A DNA stretch of 64,000 bases, from contig OX638132.1 of assembly GCA_951804985.1 (NCBI GenBank), positions 21,767,989 to 21,831,988 on the forward strand, in the 5' to 3' direction. A model generated the notes under the pieces. It worked only from the letters and a program-made list of their open reading frames with translations, ran no database searches and was not told the origin of the DNA. Position 1 is the stretch's first letter. The number at the start of each line of letters is the position of its first letter. The translations under genes and the position numbers were made by a program. The DNA is from Dryomyza anilis. Taxonomy: Eukaryota > Arthropoda > Insecta > Diptera > Dryomyzidae. Below are positions 62,001-64,000 of the stretch, piece after piece.

Positions 62001-64000
62001 CATATTATAGCAATCGATTGCCAAGTACAGCTGACAATTTAATCGCAACTAATTTGAAATATGGCTAAGTAGTGGCGCCTAAAATTATAAACAAATTCGC
62101 AAGCGTACATTTGCGAGTACGTTCACCCCACAACTCAAGGTCAGGAAATTGCATAATCAGTCCCACAATTTCGAGTCGAGCCATATTATGGAAACTTGAA
62201 CATTTTTTGACAACTAGCGATTAACACGCGTACACGAAATACATATGTAAATAAATTAATTAGTGAGCTCTTTTGCAGCCTTATCTGAGTTTGGGGGGCT
62301 CATTTTTATGGGTTTCGTGGTACACATCAGTGAGTAGCTAGTTGGCTGACTGACTGCGTTTATAATGTGCCAAAATCGTATAATGTTTCCTATATAGCGA
62401 CATGGTTATAAAGCAAGACACTAGCTGATAATCATAAAAAAATTAGCAATTAAATTGAAATAATAAAAATATAAAGTCGAAAACAAATAACGCGTACTCG
62501 CAGTCATAAAAAAATGACAACGTTTTTTTTTATAATTATGATTTTAATTACTCATTAAATGCGATCATGCGATCGAGTGCGTTACGATCGTCGCACATTC
62601 ATTGTGATGCAAAGTCTCATTCGCGACTGACAGTGCTAATGACGGGCGACTAATGAGCTCACAGTAATTAAAAACTTGGCTACTGCATTAAACGAAATAT
62701 ATTTTTAGCTAATTAAAACGCTGACCTACCTGTGGGTATTGTGGTCACATAGTAGTAGTACGATTTGGACTTCGGCTGGATTTTGTACAGGTCCGAGACA
62801 TAGAAATTGCCCGTGTATTCCTCGCATGTGTCATTGCGACCCTCGCAGATGCCGCATTTATCTGTGCCAAAATGAACGCGAGCAAGAAATAGAGAAAAGT
62901 AGATTGAGGAAAGTGTGTGAGTTAAAAATAGTGCAGACAACAAACGAAATCTCGCAGGCATTAGTCACGCTTTAGTAGGCACACACACATCATGTTGATA
63001 TTTACCTAATTTTGCGATCGAATTCAGCTCATTGTCACAGCCCGCCGGCCGACAGATGCCGTTGACGCACTTGTCAAAACTGTCGAAGGAGCACGTGGTG
63101 CCGTCTTTCACCTTGTCCGACAACTTGAAGTAGGCGCTGTTGTCTTCGAGGCGGCAATATAGCTTGCACTTGTCTTTGAACGATACTAGAAACCAAACAC
63201 ATAACCTATCGATATCTATTACACGCTGCCTATGTTCCGGCAATACTTACAGCCATATTTTGGAATCCATTTGGCAGAGCTATCAATGCCCTTGATATTC
63301 AGATTGCGTCCATTCATGTCGTAGCACTGCTGCTCGCGCGTATCCAGCGAATGCGGCGGACAGGGCTGCGTATTGCACGAACGATACTTCTTGCGACTGC
63401 CCGCGCAATATTTGCCGCCATTCTTCGGCAATGGACTATCGCATTCACGTTGCGACTCCTGTACACCACCACCACATGTCAGACTGCACGGTGTAAATGA
63501 ACTCCACGCACCCCAGCCACCATTCAATGGCTGACGCGTAATGCCCTCTCGCGGCAGGCACTCGCCCTTCTGACACCAGTAGCGATTGTTATGACAGGGA
63601 GTGCCATCGGCCCATGGTAAATTGCTAGAACGACACTCGGACATACTGCTGTCTGCCTTGCACCACAGACGTTTGCACTCGCCCTCGATGTAGCAGTGTT
63701 TGGACTGATTGCCGTGTATAAGTTTGCACTGATGGTCCAGCGTATATATTTCACCCGGTTGCTTGGTATTCATATTCCTTATATATACTGTGGGTGTGTC
63801 TTCGAGGCAGGATTTGTCTTCCTTTCTGTGTAAGCACAGCAAGAATGTTAGACGCATAAAATGGGGCACTTTAGCAATAAAACTTACTCCAAGAACTCCG
63901 AAACATAGTAACGTGAACAATCTGACCAGGACCAGGGATGTATATCGTCGCCCATGATGCTGGACATGATGTGCATCTTACGCACGTGACCGGGTCGGTT
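56045..64000 (-). CDS. AdamTS-A: ADAMTS metalloprotease with GON domain, 3' part
   Basis: Twelve exons in reading order: 64000-63888 (continues beyond the window), 63825-63251, 63185-63006, 62861-62730, 59255-59029, 58809-58529, 58469-58268, 58209-58033, 57967-57785, 57247-56885, 56826-56209, 56143-56045. All junctions are GT-AG and keep frame, giving 1049 residues. In order: end of the metalloprotease (HPWSWSDCSRYYVSEFLE), disintegrin-like region, central thrombospondin repeat (WGAWSSFTPCSLTCGGG), cysteine-rich domain, spacer (DKCGICEG; IPTGASNILITQPG), about seven further thrombospondin repeats, and a GON domain (GEYTIYVRSRPMKIYCHNM ... AFCGGYCGRCS). GON marks the gon-1/ADAMTS9/20 class; the fly member is AdamTS-A. 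These are secreted proteases that process extracellular matrix and act in cell migration. The zinc site lies outside the window. It converges on actin. Confidence 0.93.
57310..57745 (-). mobile_element. Degenerate SINE family 1 copy in ADAMTS intron, interrupted
   Basis: CTGTGTGTTATATTGGTACTC, then TGCAGTTTACTGCCG and, after the insert, TTGCCATTGACTGCCGAGAG and CTCGCAGTCTAACG match the reverse-orientation SINE. The head boxes are eroded. It is more diverged than other copies. Confidence 0.7.
57446..57624. mobile_element. MITE nested in the SINE, about 179 bp
   Basis: Perfect 12-base inverted termini TTATAATAGACG / CGTCTATTATAA. It divides the SINE body at TGTTTTA|...|TTACTCTC. ACGTCCCG occurs twice inside. 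Family unknown. Confidence 0.7.
59450..60690. repeat. Reverse-orientation GAATT-word array with a 218-bp higher-order unit
   Basis: Words like GACAATTCTTCCC and CCGAGACAATAC are the complement of those at 49330-53090. The phrase AAGTAAGTTGGACATTGT recurs near 59994, 60433 and, shortened (AAGTTGGATATTGTCACAGC), near 60212, with a remnant at 60650. This gives a larger unit of about 218 bases that is absent from the other array. Confidence 0.7.
60710..61784. mobile_element. MITE, CACAGAAAAA termini, copy of 18210-18932
   Basis: Starts CACAGAAAAAAAATG, ends TTTTTTTTTCTGTG, TG at 60708-60709 and 61785-61786. It contains the GATGAATTCCGTTCATCAAA segment and a T-rich right part. Another element has inserted at 61106. 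Confidence 0.75.
61106..61362. mobile_element. Tc1/mariner-type MITE, 257 bp, nested
   Basis: Long, nearly perfect inverted ends: TCGTCGTTGTAGAACGAAAA then GTCACCAAATACATTTTTA. TA duplicated at 61104-61105 and 61363-61364; the empty site is visible in the 18210-18932 copy (ATAATATATTTATT). A 71-codon frame inside is not transposase-like. Confidence 0.8.

Larger units (their letters stand above)
59256..62729 (-). other. Large ADAMTS intron (3.5 kb) with repeats
   Basis: Holds the array 59450-60690 and the MITE pair 60710-61784. The stretch 61800-62700 is more complex in sequence and free of obvious repeats, so it could hold intronic regulatory DNA, but nothing specific identifies it. Confidence 0.6.

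Overview
The window is nuclear DNA of a higher fly (Diptera, probably a calyptrate or other schizophoran with an expanded genome). It is very AT-rich, its genes have short GT-AG introns, and it contains muscle-actin and GON-domain ADAMTS genes of fly type. Most of it is transposon-derived. I see no CRISPR array, prokaryotic operon, rRNA gene or functional tRNA gene; the tRNA-like stretches are SINE heads.

Three protein-coding loci are well supported. (1) A pair of duplicated four-exon genes for small secreted DUF1091 proteins lies at 22479-23207 (intact) and 28180-30464 (broken). A 1.57 kb hAT-type element with an exact 8-bp target duplication has split exon 3 of the second copy. (2) An intact 376-residue muscle actin lies at 47291-48809 on the plus strand, with one coding intron at codon 307 and a probable 5' UTR exon and promoter near 44475-44594. 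Sequence and intron position fit the Act79B/Act88F pair, and Act88F best. (3) The 3' part of an ADAMTS metalloprotease gene with a GON domain (AdamTS-A/gon-1/ADAMTS9 type) runs on the minus strand from 64000 to 56045 in 12 exons. The codons are in frame throughout, giving 1049 residues; the catalytic core lies beyond the right edge. Actin and ADAMTS are convergent.

Layout. 1-9.3 kb: intergenic DNA with a three-layer nest (SINE in SINE, MITE in SINE), a LINE fragment and a DINE-1/mini-me-like element. 9.3-12.7 kb: decayed R1-like and other LINE pieces, a SINE and microsatellites. 12.9-21.2 kb: MITEs, an AT-rich satellite and a solo LTR. 22.3-31.5 kb: the DUF1091 pair with a 1-kb DINE palindrome between the copies, then a second solo LTR. 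32.3-36.1 kb: a 3.8 kb element with 8-bp TSD containing a second nested element. 36.3-39.5 kb: three DINE-like copies. 42.7 kb: a SINE. 44.2-49.2 kb: actin. 49.3-53.1 kb: an unusual degenerate array built from GAAGAATT-type words. 56-64 kb: ADAMTS, whose introns carry more arrays and nested MITEs.

No clear undescribed multi-gene system is visible. The most informative signals are the transposon break in the DUF1091 duplicate, a MITE family with shared CAC...CAGAAAAA ends and 2-bp pyrimidine-purine target duplications (one derivative fills the actin intron), and the GAATT-word arrays found at several loci with different higher-order periods.
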